NCBI GenBank assembly: GCA_964558465.1
Contig: CAZLEF010000021.1
Span: 1 to 64,000 of the forward strand
Source: JACJYC01 sp964558465
GTDB lineage: Bacteria; Bacteroidota; Bacteroidia; Chitinophagales; Saprospiraceae
Length of the DNA stretch: 64,000 nucleotides
Reading direction: 5' to 3'
The translations under genes were made by a program, and so were the position numbers. The number at the start of each line of letters is the position of its first letter. Position 1 is the first letter of the stretch. Shown in pieces: positions 51,892 to 60,713 of the stretch. The notes under the pieces were generated by a model. The model made no database searches. It was not told the origin of the DNA and saw only the letters and a program-made list of their open reading frames with translations.

Positions 51892-53742
51892 ATGATCCGC
51901 ATCGCCATCACCTTCGCCGCCTGTTTTATTCTGGCCGGAATGCTGCCCGCACAATCCACCCAAAAACCCGTTTTGCACGGCCGCCACTGGATGGCCATCA
52001 CCGGCAAACCGCTGGCCGCCACCGCCGGGGCGGGCATCTTCCAGAAGGGCGGAAACGCCGTCGATGCTTCCTGCGCCATGCTGGCCGCCACCTGCACCAT
52101 GTGGGATGTACTGGCCTGGGGTGGCGAAACGCAGGCCCTGATCTACAACCCCCGCACCGGAAAGGTGATCGCCATCAACGCATTGGGCGTGGCGCCCACC
52201 GGCGCTACCCCCGAGTTTTACAAATCAAAGGGTATGGATATTCCGTCGGCCTATGGCCCCCTGGCCGCCGTGACGCCCGGCACTCCCGGCGGGTTGTGCA
52301 CCATGCTGGCCGAATACGGTACCATGAGCCTGAAGGAAGTGCTGGCCCCCGCCATGCAACTGGCCGAAGGGTATCCGATCGAAGCCCAGACTGCCAATTC
52401 CATCGAACGAAACAAGGACGAGATCAAAAAATGGCCCTATTCCAAAAAGGTATTTCTGACTCACCCGGGGGAGGAACGCGAAGCTCCCCACGCCGGTGAG
52501 ATCTTCCGCCAGACCGAATTGCTGCAGACCTTGCAAAAACTGGTGGAGGCTGAAGAAAAAGCGCTGAAGGCCGGCAAGTCGCGCAAAGAAGCGATCTATG
52601 CCGCCTACGACCGCTTTTACAAAGGCGATATCGCCCGCGAATTTACCCGCGGTTGCCAGGAACAGGGCGGCCTGATCACCATGGAAGACCTGGGCAACTG
52701 GAAAGTCTATACCGAGGAACCCGTGATGTCAACCTACAAAGGCATCGAGGTCTACAAGCTCAATTGCTGGGTCCAGGGCCCGGTGATGTTGCAGGCATTG
52801 AATATGCTGGAGCAAATGGACGTGAAGTCGATGGGGTACAACTCCGTCAATTATATCCACCACCTCTACCAGGTGATGAACCTGGCTTTTGCCGACCGCG
52901 ATTTTTATTACGGCGACCCCTATTTCCCGCCGGAAGAACCGATGAAGGGCCTTATGTCCAAAGAATATGCCCGGGAAAGGGTCAAACTCATCAATGCGCT
53001 CAAAAACGACCCCCATGTCAAACCGGGCGACCCCTATCCTTTCCAGGGCGGCAAAAATCCATTCCTGAGCCAGTTGCAAAACTGGGGCAGCGCTTCGATG
53101 GACGGGCCCGGGCCCAATCCGATGGACGGCCCCGACCTCAAACACCGGGAAGGTTTTTATATGGGTACCACGTCCATTCAGGCTGCCGACGCCGAGGGCT
53201 GGGTGGTATCGGTCACCCCTAGCGGGGGATGGATCCCCTCCTGCATCGCCGGCAACACCGGCATGGGCATGAGCCAGCGCATGCAGAGTTTTGTGCTCGA
53301 CGCCAAAGACGGGCCGTACAACGTGCTGGAACCCGGCAAAAGGCCCCGTGCGACGCTCACGCCCGCTATGGCGCTCAAAGACGGCAAACCCTACCTGTCG
53401 TTTGCCGTACAGGGTGGCGACAGCCAGGACCAGAACCTGCTGCAGTTTTTTCTGAATATGGTCGAATTCGACATGAACGTACAGGAGGCCTGCGAAGCCG
53501 CCAATATCAACAGTCTGCAGATGCGCAGCAGTTTCGACAAACACGAATCGAAACCCGGTGAACTGCTGTTGAGCGAATCCGTGCCGGACTGGACCCGGCA
53601 GTCGCTGCGCAAAATGGGTTACAAACTGAGCTTCGAGGCCCGGACCTCCGGCCCGATCAACGCCATCTTCTTCGACCGAAAAAACGGCTCCTTCTGGGGC
53701 GGGTCGAGCAACCATGGGGAGGATTATGGGATTGGGTGGTAG
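51892..53742 (+). CDS. exported gamma-glutamyltransferase-family protein
   Basis: A 616-residue periplasmic Ntn-hydrolase precursor with signal peptide (MIRIAITFAACFILAGMLPA). Family segments: AGAGIFQKGGNAVDASCAML, GGETQALIYNPRTG (glutamate-binding side), PGTPGGLCTMLAEYG and MGTTSIQAADAEGWVVSVT, where the processing and nucleophile Thr is expected at GTT. The usual TTHxSVVD reads TTSIQAAD, so substrate preference may differ from glutathione. It fits use of gamma-glutamyl or related amide compounds. It is transcribed alone. Confidence 0.85.
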   Translation: MIRIAITFAACFILAGMLPAQSTQKPVLHGRHWMAITGKPLAATAGAGIFQKGGNAVDASCAMLAATCTMWDVLAWGGETQALIYNPRTGKVIAINALGVAPTGATPEFYKSKGMDIPSAYGPLAAVTPGTPGGLCTMLAEYGTMSLKEVLAPAMQLAEGYPIEAQTANSIERNKDEIKKWPYSKKVFLTHPGEEREAPHAGEIFRQTELLQTLQKLVEAEEKALKAGKSRKEAIYAAYDRFYKGDIAREFTRGCQEQGGLITMEDLGNWKVYTEEPVMSTYKGIEVYKLNCWVQGPVMLQALNMLEQMDVKSMGYNSVNYIHHLYQVMNLAFADRDFYYGDPYFPPEEPMKGLMSKEYARERVKLINALKNDPHVKPGDPYPFQGGKNPFLSQLQNWGSASMDGPGPNPMDGPDLKHREGFYMGTTSIQAADAEGWVVSVTPSGGWIPSCIAGNTGMGMSQRMQSFVLDAKDGPYNVLEPGKRPRATLTPAMALKDGKPYLSFAVQGGDSQDQNLLQFFLNMVEFDMNVQEACEAANINSLQMRSSFDKHESKPGELLLSESVPDWTRQSLRKMGYKLSFEARTSGPINAIFFDRKNGSFWGGSSNHGEDYGIGW

Positions 53743-53874
53743 GTGCGCAACGCCAATAGATTAACGACAGCCCTACTTTTGAATTTTGCATTTCACATTT
53801 TGCATTTTAACTTTATTTTAATGCAGTCAGTTTGCCCTGACAGGACCTCCAACTGAACAAACCAACGAATTTTC

Positions 53875-53882
53875 TACCTTTG
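53875..53882 (+). promoter_or_regulatory. -7 promoter element upstream of gatA-like gene
   Basis: TACCTTTG matches TAnnTTTG; the leader to ATG 54017 would be about 130 bases and carries the cagtctgcagtccacag phrases. Confidence 0.38.
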
Positions 53883-53915
53883 CCCCGCACAAACGTATGC
53901 CTCTGGTTGGGGGAC

Positions 53916-53957
53916 TCAGTCTGTAGTCTGCAGTCCACAGTTGGCAGTCTGCAGGGG
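53916..53957. repeat. CAGTCTGCAGTCCACAG phrase block
   Basis: cagtctgtagtctgcagtc then cacagttggcagtctgcag. The 16 bases 53925-53940 are identical to 51623-51638 upstream of mfd. No gene; it lies in the leader of the amidase gene. The preceding stretch from 53743 has cattttgcatttt phrases only. Confidence 0.7.
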
Positions 53958-54016
53958 GCGGGACGAAGAAATACCAGCTACTGCGGACACGTTCGAAAAC
54001 AAGGCCTGTGGCAGAA

Positions 54017-55438
54017 ATGAAAAAATACCCGTCTTTGGAGGCTGTACAAGCCGGATTGCACAGCGGAGCGCTGACCTGCGCCGGCCTGGTCGACCACTAC
54101 CTGGCCCGGATCGAAGCCACCCGCGACCTCAACATCTATATCGAAGTATTTGCCGACGAAGCCCGGCAAAAAGCCCGGGAACTGGACCAAAAACGGCAAT
54201 CCGGCGATCCGACCGGGCGTTTGGCCGGCATGGTGTTATCCCTCAAAGACGTGATCTGTTACAAGGATCACCAGGTCACTGCGGGCTCGAAGATCCTGTC
54301 GGGATATCGCTCCCTGTTTTCAGCAACGGCTGTGGAGCGGGTACTGGTCGAAGACGCCATCCTCATCGGCCGGGTCAATTGCGACGAGTTTGCGATGGGT
54401 TCCACCACCGAAACCTCGTATTACGGCCCCACCCGCAATGCCGCCAACCCGGAATACATTCCCGGCGGTTCTTCCGGCGGTTCGGCGGTTGCGGTCCAGG
54501 CGGATACCTGCCTGGCGAGTCTGGGTACCGATACCGGCGGATCGGTGCGCCAACCCGCGGCTTTTTGCGGGGTCATCGGGTTCAAACCCACCTACGGTCG
54601 CATTTCCAGGCACGGCCTGCTGGCTTACGGCTCTTCCTTCGACCAACTCGGCATCCTTGCCAACAACGTACAGGATACGGCTTTACTGTTGGAGATCATG
54701 GCCGGACCGGATGATTACGACGGCACAGCCTCCCGAAAACCGGTACCCGCTTATTCCACCCAACCCCCGTTCGACCGACCGGCCCGGCTGGCCTATTTCC
54801 CGGAAGCGATGGAACACCCCGGCCTGGACCCCGGCGTTAAAAAAGCCTGTCAGGCCTGGATCGACAGCGCCCGTGCCCGGGGGCATACCGTGGAAGCCGT
54901 CGATTTCCCGCTGCTCGAATACATCATTCCCACCTATTACGTGCTGACCACTGCGGAGGCTTCCTCCAACCTGTCGCGTTACGACGGCATCCGGTACGGT
55001 TACCGGAGTCCGTCGGCCACAAACCTGATGGAGACCTATACCCGCTCCCGGACGGAAGGGTTCGGCACGGAGGTGAAAAGGCGGATCATGCTGGGCGCTT
55101 TTGTGCTCAGCGCGGGGTACTACGACGCCTATTACGGCAAAGCCCAGCAGGCCCGGCGGATGATCCGCGACGCCACCCTGAAAATTCTGGAAAGTTACGA
55201 CTTCATCTTCCTGCCGGCGGCTCCCGGCACGGCCTGGCGGCTCAACGAAACCCTCGACGACCCCCTGGCGATGTACCTGGCCGATATCTTTACGGTGCAA
55301 GCCAACCTGGCGGGCATTCCGGCCATTGCCTTGCCGGCCGGCGTCCATGAGAACGGGCTGCCGGTGGGCATCCAGTTGATGGGTCGGCCGTTTGGAGAAG
55401 GGGAGTTGCTCACCTTTGCGCGTTCGCTGCAACTTTAA
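54017..55438 (+). CDS. gatA: amidase-signature enzyme, GatA-like
   Basis: A 473-residue amidase-signature protein with the full Lys-Ser-Ser triad: LSLKDVICYKD, PGGSSGGSAVAV and SLGTDTGGSVRQPAAFCG. FKPTYGRISRHGLLAYGSS and SFDQLGILANNV are the GatA pattern, so it is most likely subunit A of Glu-tRNA(Gln)/Asp-tRNA(Asn) amidotransferase, which frees ammonia from glutamine. No gatB or gatC is adjacent, and the family contains look-alikes. The start is ATG 54017 or the in-frame GTG 54008. Confidence 0.87.
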   Translation: MKKYPSLEAVQAGLHSGALTCAGLVDHYLARIEATRDLNIYIEVFADEARQKARELDQKRQSGDPTGRLAGMVLSLKDVICYKDHQVTAGSKILSGYRSLFSATAVERVLVEDAILIGRVNCDEFAMGSTTETSYYGPTRNAANPEYIPGGSSGGSAVAVQADTCLASLGTDTGGSVRQPAAFCGVIGFKPTYGRISRHGLLAYGSSFDQLGILANNVQDTALLLEIMAGPDDYDGTASRKPVPAYSTQPPFDRPARLAYFPEAMEHPGLDPGVKKACQAWIDSARARGHTVEAVDFPLLEYIIPTYYVLTTAEASSNLSRYDGIRYGYRSPSATNLMETYTRSRTEGFGTEVKRRIMLGAFVLSAGYYDAYYGKAQQARRMIRDATLKILESYDFIFLPAAPGTAWRLNETLDDPLAMYLADIFTVQANLAGIPAIALPAGVHENGLPVGIQLMGRPFGEGELLTFARSLQL

Positions 55439-55502
55439 GCAGCCAACTTTATTTTGCCAATTCCGAATAAAAATCAATATTTGCCCAATAAACCAGCAAA
55501 TT

Positions 55503-56021
55503 ATGACCCTGCAGGAATTGTTTGATCAGCTTGCCGAACACCCCCAATACATCATCTTTTACTTCACCTTGTTGCCATTGACCGCTATCCTTGCGGGGTT
55601 TATGGGCAAAGGCGAGGGGCATCTTACTCCCTGGAAATATCTGTATTCGGCACTGATCTTTCTGGTTTGCGTGCCGGGTATTTTTGCAGTGACGCTGGAC
55701 GTGTACATGTTCCTTTTCGAAAAACGGAGCATCCTTGCAACCGATATCTATACACAGATTTTGCCGATCGTATCCATGGTATTGACATTGTTCATCATCA
55801 AACGCAACGTCAGCCTGGACGCCATACCGGGGTTCGACAAACTCTCCGGCCTGATCATGATGATCACCGCCACCTTGCTGATCATGTGGGGCCTCGACCG
55901 CACCCATTTCTGGGTGTTTGTCAGCGCGCGGTTTGAACAGGCTTTGATCGTATTCATCGTCCTGCTGATCGCAGTTCGGTTTGGTTGGAAGAAACTGTTC
56001 AGCGTGGGGCCGGCCAGGTAG
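55503..56021 (+). CDS. small polytopic membrane protein of unknown function
   Basis: A 172-residue protein with about five membrane helices (near residues 17-34, 47-71, 82-99, 112-128, 140-157). I do not recognise a family. It follows the GatA-like gene by 64 bases on the same strand and may be cotranscribed. ATG 55503 is preferred; the upstream extension overlaps gatA. AATATTTG at about 55478 is one base off a promoter core. Confidence 0.72.
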   Translation: MTLQELFDQLAEHPQYIIFYFTLLPLTAILAGFMGKGEGHLTPWKYLYSALIFLVCVPGIFAVTLDVYMFLFEKRSILATDIYTQILPIVSMVLTLFIIKRNVSLDAIPGFDKLSGLIMMITATLLIMWGLDRTHFWVFVSARFEQALIVFIVLLIAVRFGWKKLFSVGPAR

Positions 56022-56376
56022 GAGGTAGGCTTCAGTTCACAGTTTTCAGTCCACAGTTTTCAGTTGACAGTCCGCAGTCTATGGATACAGGGCAAGGTTG
56101 AAGTTCAGTCGTCAGTTATGGTGAACTTTGTGGTTCCCTTGTGTCTTTCCCGCAAGGCGGGACAGGTCGTGATTAAAAGAGGCGGTTCTTCAGTATTCAG
56201 CCGGGTGTCCGAGCCAGGTTGAAGAAACAATCCGGGATAAATCAGCGGGAAAGAAATTTCTATTTTTTTTGGATGTTTCAACCGGGATGCCTATTTTGCC
56301 CTGCATTCGCCGCCCTTTCCTTATAGAACCATCCGGCAAGTCTTTGCATTTTTCTTTGGATATAATCCTTGCGCCT
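56022..56376. repeat. gap with CAGTTTTCAGTCCACAG phrases and a copy of the CCCGCAAGGCGGG module
   Basis: 56032-56085 repeats cagttttcagtccacag variants. 56149-56171 carries cccgcaaggcgggacaggt and cgtg, the foot of the large hairpin at 32.6-32.77 kb. The remaining bases up to the ATG at 56377 show no clear promoter. Confidence 0.7.
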
Positions 56377-57810
56377 ATGAAAGTCAATACTTTTGATGGT
56401 TACGATTCCGGTCAATTCTATGATGAGATGTTCGGATCCGACGGAAAAGTAAGACCCTGGTACCAGGCATTTCGCGAGGAAATAGAGCAAATGACGAGGG
56501 ATGAACTCCTCGACAAACAACACGCCGCCGAACGGACCCTCCATTCGATGGGCATTACATTTAATGTGTACTCCGAAGGGCAGGGCATCGAACGGATCAT
56601 GCCCATCGACATTATTCCCCGGATCATTGAGAACAAAGAATGGCTCGAACTGGAAAAAGGCCTCATCCAGCGGGTAACTGCCCTTAACCTCTTCATCGGC
56701 GATATTTACGGCAAGCAAAACATCCTGAGGGACGGCATTATCCCCCGGCACGTCATCGAGTCCAGCAAGGGATTCCTGCCGCAATGCATGGGCGTAAAAC
56801 CGCCAAAAGGCATCTGGTGCCATATTACCGGCACCGACCTGATCCGGGACGACAAAGGCGTTTTTATGGTGCTGGAAGATAACCTGCGCTGCCCGTCGGG
56901 GGTATCCTACATGCTGGAAAACCGGGAAGTGCTGAAAAAAGCCTTTCCCGAAGTTTTTGAAAAAATGGAGGTCCAGCACGTTTCCAACTACCCGATCCGG
57001 TTGCTGGAAATGCTGCAATACATCAGCGGGAAAACCAACCCGAGGGTGGTGGTACTTACCCCGGGCATTTACAATTCGGCGTATTTTGAACATTCCTACC
57101 TGGCCCAGCAAATGGGTGTGGAACTGGTGGAGAGCAGCGACCTGATCGTCACAGGCGGTCTGGTGAAAATGCGAACGACCAAAGGGTTTGAAACGGTAGA
57201 CGTGATCTACCGCCGCATCGACGACACCTTCCTCGACCCCCTGGCGTTTAACCCGGCATCCCTGATCGGTGTGGAGGGCATTTTTGACGTGTTCAAATCC
57301 GGGAAAGTAGCCCTGGCCAACGCCCCCGGCACCGGTGTGGCCGACGACAAGGTGGTGTACGCCTATGTACCCCGCATCATCCGGTATTACCTTGGCGAAG
57401 AACCGTTGCTCCCCAATGTACATACCTATATCTGCGAAGAGGCCGACGATTGCAGGTACGTTTTGGAAAACATCGAACAACTCGTGGTCAAGGAAGCCAA
57501 TGAAGCAGGCGGCTACGGCATGCTGATCGGGCCCAAATCGACAAAAAACGAATGTGACGAATTCCGGGAGCGGATCAAAAATAATCCGCGCAATTACATT
57601 GCCCAGCCGACCATTTCCCTTTCACGGGTACCCACGCTGGCCGGGGAAGGTTTTGAGGGCCGGCACGTCGATCTGCGGCCTTATATCCTATACGGAGAAA
57701 AGGTGAACGTCATACCCGGCGGCCTGACGCGCGTGGCTTTGCGCAAGGGATCGCTGGTGGTGAATTCTTCGCAGGGCGGAGGGAGTAAGGATACCTGGGT
57801 GTTGTATTGA
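56377..57810 (+). CDS. circularly permuted ATP-grasp protein (COG2308 type) of the Anbu operon
   Basis: A 477-residue protein of the circularly permuted ATP-grasp family. Recognisable parts: FDGYDSGQFYDEMFGSDG at the start, GITFNVYSEGQGIERIMPID, VLEDNLRCPSGVSYMLENR, VVLTPGIYNSAYFEHSYLAQ, YRRIDDTFLDPLAF and VVKEANEAGGYGMLIGP. ATP-grasp enzymes form amide bonds; with the alpha-E, transglutaminase and Anbu genes downstream it is inferred to make or act on a small peptide, but no product is known. ATG 56377 matches the family start; the longer frame to 56269 does not. Confidence 0.88.
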   Translation: MKVNTFDGYDSGQFYDEMFGSDGKVRPWYQAFREEIEQMTRDELLDKQHAAERTLHSMGITFNVYSEGQGIERIMPIDIIPRIIENKEWLELEKGLIQRVTALNLFIGDIYGKQNILRDGIIPRHVIESSKGFLPQCMGVKPPKGIWCHITGTDLIRDDKGVFMVLEDNLRCPSGVSYMLENREVLKKAFPEVFEKMEVQHVSNYPIRLLEMLQYISGKTNPRVVVLTPGIYNSAYFEHSYLAQQMGVELVESSDLIVTGGLVKMRTTKGFETVDVIYRRIDDTFLDPLAFNPASLIGVEGIFDVFKSGKVALANAPGTGVADDKVVYAYVPRIIRYYLGEEPLLPNVHTYICEEADDCRYVLENIEQLVVKEANEAGGYGMLIGPKSTKNECDEFRERIKNNPRNYIAQPTISLSRVPTLAGEGFEGRHVDLRPYILYGEKVNVIPGGLTRVALRKGSLVVNSSQGGGSKDTWVLY

Positions 57811-57835
57811 GGGAGGAAGTGCGTGCCACGCCATA

Positions 57836-57975
57836 AGCATGAGGATGCGTGGATTTGAGGATGCGAGGATACGAGGATTTGAGGATACGAGGATTTGAGG
57901 ATACGAGGATTGGAGGATGCGAGGATTTGAGGATGCGCCACCTCCGCCTTTGGGCTGCGGCAGCCAGAGGATTTA
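57836..57975. repeat. GAGGATGCG/GAGGATTTG array plus dispersed module inside the Anbu operon
   Basis: About ten 8-9-base units (gaggatacg, aggatttg, ggatgcg) run from 57839 to 57937, then 57929-57960 repeats 4142-4173 in reverse complement with one mismatch. It separates the first gene of the operon from the second and stays open in one frame, which artificially extends the next gene upstream. Confidence 0.8.
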
Positions 57976-58013
57976 TCCGCAGAATCTGGAAATTTTGGAT
58001 TAAAACAAAGCGC

Positions 58014-59006
58014 ATGTTAAGCAGGGTTGCCAATTCGATTTACTGGATGAACCGATACGTGGAGCGGTCGGAGAACTACGCCCGTTTTATGGGGGTGACC
58101 TTTAACCTCATCCTCGACATGCCCCCCGGCGGCAAACAGCAATGGGAGCCACTGCTGATGGTGACGGGCGACGACCGGTTGTTTTACGAGCATTACGACG
58201 AACCCACTCCTGAAAACGTACTCCGGTTCATCAGTTTTGATGAGCGAAACCCCAACGCAGTGCTGAGTTGCCTGTTCAGAGCGCGCGAAAATGCCCGCAG
58301 CATCCGGGAGATCATTTCCCGTGAAATGTGGGAACAACTCAACCAGTTCTATCACCGGATCAGGGAACATTCCGGCAAAAAAAAGTGGAATATGGACAAC
58401 TGGCAGGACTTCTTCAACGAGGTCAAAATGGGCAGCCAGTTATTTTTCGGCATCATCGATTCCACCATTACCCGCAACGAAGGCTGGCATTTTGGCCGGC
58501 TGGGCCGCTACCTGGAACGGGCCGATAAAACCTCGCGTTTCATCGATGTGAAATATTTCATTCTGCTGCCAGGTTCGGACCCTGTGGGGAGCAACCTGGA
58601 CCAGTTGCAATGGTCGACCGTATTAAAATCCGTCAGCGCCTTCAATATGTACCGCCAGGCCTACCGGTCGATCAACCCGCTGGAGATCGTGACCTTCCTG
58701 GTGCTTGACCGGGAGTTTCCGCGGTCGATCTATTACTGCCTCCAGCAAGCCGAATTATCCCTGAAAAAAATCAATGGGGGGGCTTCCATCGGCCGGCCCG
58801 CCGCCAAATTATTGGGGAAACTGCTGGCAGACCTGGAATATAGTGACGTAAATGATATTTTTGCCCTCGGTTTGCACCAGTTTCTGGACCATTTCCAGTT
58901 CAGGCTCAACAAGGTGGGCGATGCGATTTTCGACGCTTACTTCGCCCTGAAACCCCTGAGTGAAATAAAAGAAGGCGCAGACGATCAACAAATGAACATG
59001 TCATGA
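58014..59006 (+). CDS. alpha-E domain protein (COG2307 type) of the Anbu operon
   Basis: A 330-residue helical protein with the family start MLSRVANSIYWMNRYVERSE, followed by SCLFRARENARSIREIISRE, FGRLGRYLERADKTSRFIDV and FLVLDREFPRSIYYCLQQAE. The role is unknown. It nearly always accompanies the permuted ATP-grasp gene and is thought to act with it. Its last four bases overlap the Anbu start (ATGA), indicating coupled translation. ATG 58014 is used because upstream codons are repeat sequence. Confidence 0.9.
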   Translation: MLSRVANSIYWMNRYVERSENYARFMGVTFNLILDMPPGGKQQWEPLLMVTGDDRLFYEHYDEPTPENVLRFISFDERNPNAVLSCLFRARENARSIREIISREMWEQLNQFYHRIREHSGKKKWNMDNWQDFFNEVKMGSQLFFGIIDSTITRNEGWHFGRLGRYLERADKTSRFIDVKYFILLPGSDPVGSNLDQLQWSTVLKSVSAFNMYRQAYRSINPLEIVTFLVLDREFPRSIYYCLQQAELSLKKINGGASIGRPAAKLLGKLLADLEYSDVNDIFALGLHQFLDHFQFRLNKVGDAIFDAYFALKPLSEIKEGADDQQMNMS

Positions 59007-59725
59007 CTTACTGCCTTGGTATAAAAACAAAATCCGGATTGATCGGCATATCCGATACGCGCCTTACCTCGGGGACGGAAGTCTCCTCGGCAAAAAAGGT
59101 AAGCGTTCACCAGATGAAAAACCACGCTTTTTTTATCATGACCTCCGGGTTGCGGTCCGTCCGTGACAAGGCCATTACCTACTTCCAGGAGGAGATCGGC
59201 CAGAACGAGGGGCATTTCAATAAAATGTACAAAGCCGTGAACGCCCTGGCCAACCAGGTACGGCAAGTGGCATCTGAAGACCGGAGCGCGCTGAAAGAAG
59301 CCGGGCTGGATTTCAACCTCCACGCCATTGTCGGCGGACAATGCGAGGATGACACAGAACACAAGTTATTTCTCCTGTATCCGGAAGGCAACTGGATCGA
59401 GATCGGAGAAAATTCGCCTTTTGTGATCATCGGCAACAGCGGTTACGGCAAACCGTTGCTGTACCGGAACCTGAGTTTCCATTCGGGCATCAGCGAGGCG
59501 CTGAAACTGGGTTTTCTGTCTTTTGACGCCACCAAGGTCAGCGTCAGCGACGTGGATTATCCCATCGATGTCACGATATACGAACACAACAGCTTCCAAG
59601 TCATTGAACAGCGGCTGAGCAGAGAAGAGATGGAACCCGTGTCCCGGGATTGGAACCGGCTCCTGAAGGATTCCATCGACCAGCTTCAGGATACCTGGAT
59701 AGAGCATATTTTCATGAAAGCGTAA
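59003..59725 (+). CDS. Anbu-type proteasome homologue (predicted proteasome-type protease)
   Basis: A 240-residue Ntn-hydrolase of the Anbu (ancestral beta subunit) family. After removal of Met1, Thr is the N-terminal residue (TYCLGIKTKSGLIGISDTR). The Asp in ISDTR then falls at position 17, as in proteasome beta subunits, and a Lys follows near 30-31 (SSAKKVSVHQ). GLRSVRDKAITYF and VIIGNSGYGKPLLYRNL also fit. Anbu assembles into open ring or spiral structures; its substrates are unknown. The neighbours (ATP-grasp, alpha-E, transglutaminase) are its standard partners. Confidence 0.9.
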   Translation: MTYCLGIKTKSGLIGISDTRLTSGTEVSSAKKVSVHQMKNHAFFIMTSGLRSVRDKAITYFQEEIGQNEGHFNKMYKAVNALANQVRQVASEDRSALKEAGLDFNLHAIVGGQCEDDTEHKLFLLYPEGNWIEIGENSPFVIIGNSGYGKPLLYRNLSFHSGISEALKLGFLSFDATKVSVSDVDYPIDVTIYEHNSFQVIEQRLSREEMEPVSRDWNRLLKDSIDQLQDTWIEHIFMKA

Positions 59726-59751
59726 TTTCCGATTTTGAGGATCTTTAAAAT

Positions 59752-60609
59752 GTGTGCCACCTGGAACTCCATGTCAACCACCAGCTTGTTTACCGGTACG
59801 GCATACCGGTTGCTCTGGGGCCGCAGCGCCTGCAGCTTTTTCCGCGTTTGGGACATGCACAGAAACTGATCCACCATCAGCTTTCCATCAATCCGAAGCC
59901 GGTCAAACAATACAGCAACCTCGATGCGGAGGGTAATATGGCCCATTGGCTGTTTTTTGAAGGCCTGAGCAGCACCCTGGAGGTCAGGCAGATCATCCGG
60001 GTGGAGAGCCTGGAATTCAATCCCTTCGATTACATCATCTATCCTTTTGAAGCGGTCCGGCTACCGTTCGACTATCCCGACCATTTGCGGCTGCCGCTCA
60101 GCCCTTACCTCGGTGTTCACCCCCCCAAACACCCGGTGACGGAGTGGGCTTCGCATATCCGGTCGGAAGCGGACGACAAAACCGTAGATTTTCTCATCCT
60201 GCTTTGTGAACGGTTGAGCAATGATTTCATGTACGAGGTCCGGGAAGTAGGTCCGCCACACCCCCCGGAAGAAACCCTGATCGCCCGGCGCGGTTCTTGC
60301 CGGGATCTGAGTTATCTGATGATGGAAGCCTGCCGTTTTGCCGGTTTGGCAGCCCGTTTTGTGAGCGGTTACGCCTGGATGACCGAAGAGCAATCCCACC
60401 ACGATCTGCATGCATGGGTAGAGGTTTATCTGCCCGGAGCCGGCTGGCGCGGATTTGATCCGACACTGGGCGCTGCCGTCAATGCCAGCCATATCGCATT
60501 AGCGGCGTCTGTCCATCCCCATTTGACAACCCCGTTGAGCGGCACCTATTACGGGGGGAATATCTCTGACCTGAAATCCAGAGTCACCGTCGAAAAACTG
60601 GAATTCTGA
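59752..60609 (+). CDS. transglutaminase-like cysteine protease of the Anbu operon
   Basis: A 285-residue protein with the bacterial transglutaminase-like N-terminal beta domain (YRYGIPVALGPQRLQLFPR) and a core with the triad Cys183 (RRGSCRDLSYL), His220 (HHDLHAWVEVYLPG) and Asp236 (WRGFDPTLG). It should cleave or ligate amide bonds, complementing the ATP-grasp gene. An in-frame stop at 59746 forces a GTG start at 59752, with GAGGAT as ribosome-binding site. It begins 26 bases after Anbu. Confidence 0.9.
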   Translation: MCHLELHVNHQLVYRYGIPVALGPQRLQLFPRLGHAQKLIHHQLSINPKPVKQYSNLDAEGNMAHWLFFEGLSSTLEVRQIIRVESLEFNPFDYIIYPFEAVRLPFDYPDHLRLPLSPYLGVHPPKHPVTEWASHIRSEADDKTVDFLILLCERLSNDFMYEVREVGPPHPPEETLIARRGSCRDLSYLMMEACRFAGLAARFVSGYAWMTEEQSHHDLHAWVEVYLPGAGWRGFDPTLGAAVNASHIALAASVHPHLTTPLSGTYYGGNISDLKSRVTVEKLEF

Positions 60610-60687
60610 AAACAGGAAGGCGCCGCTGCTGATCCCGGATTATTTGAGATTGGTCTAAACCCTGGGTGAAACCGATCAGGACTATCG

Positions 60688-60695
60688 TATCTTTG
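60688..60695 (+). promoter_or_regulatory. -7 promoter element of the CDF gene
   Basis: TATCTTTG matches TAnnTTTG and ends 18 bases before ATG 60714, excluding the upstream GTG 60666 as start. Confidence 0.48.
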
Positions 60696-60713
60696 CCGCT
60701 ATCAACCCAACCA

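Noticed and set aside
57849..58013. 55-residue extension of the alpha-E protein
   Set aside because: It encodes repeat-derived sequence; the family start is at 58014.
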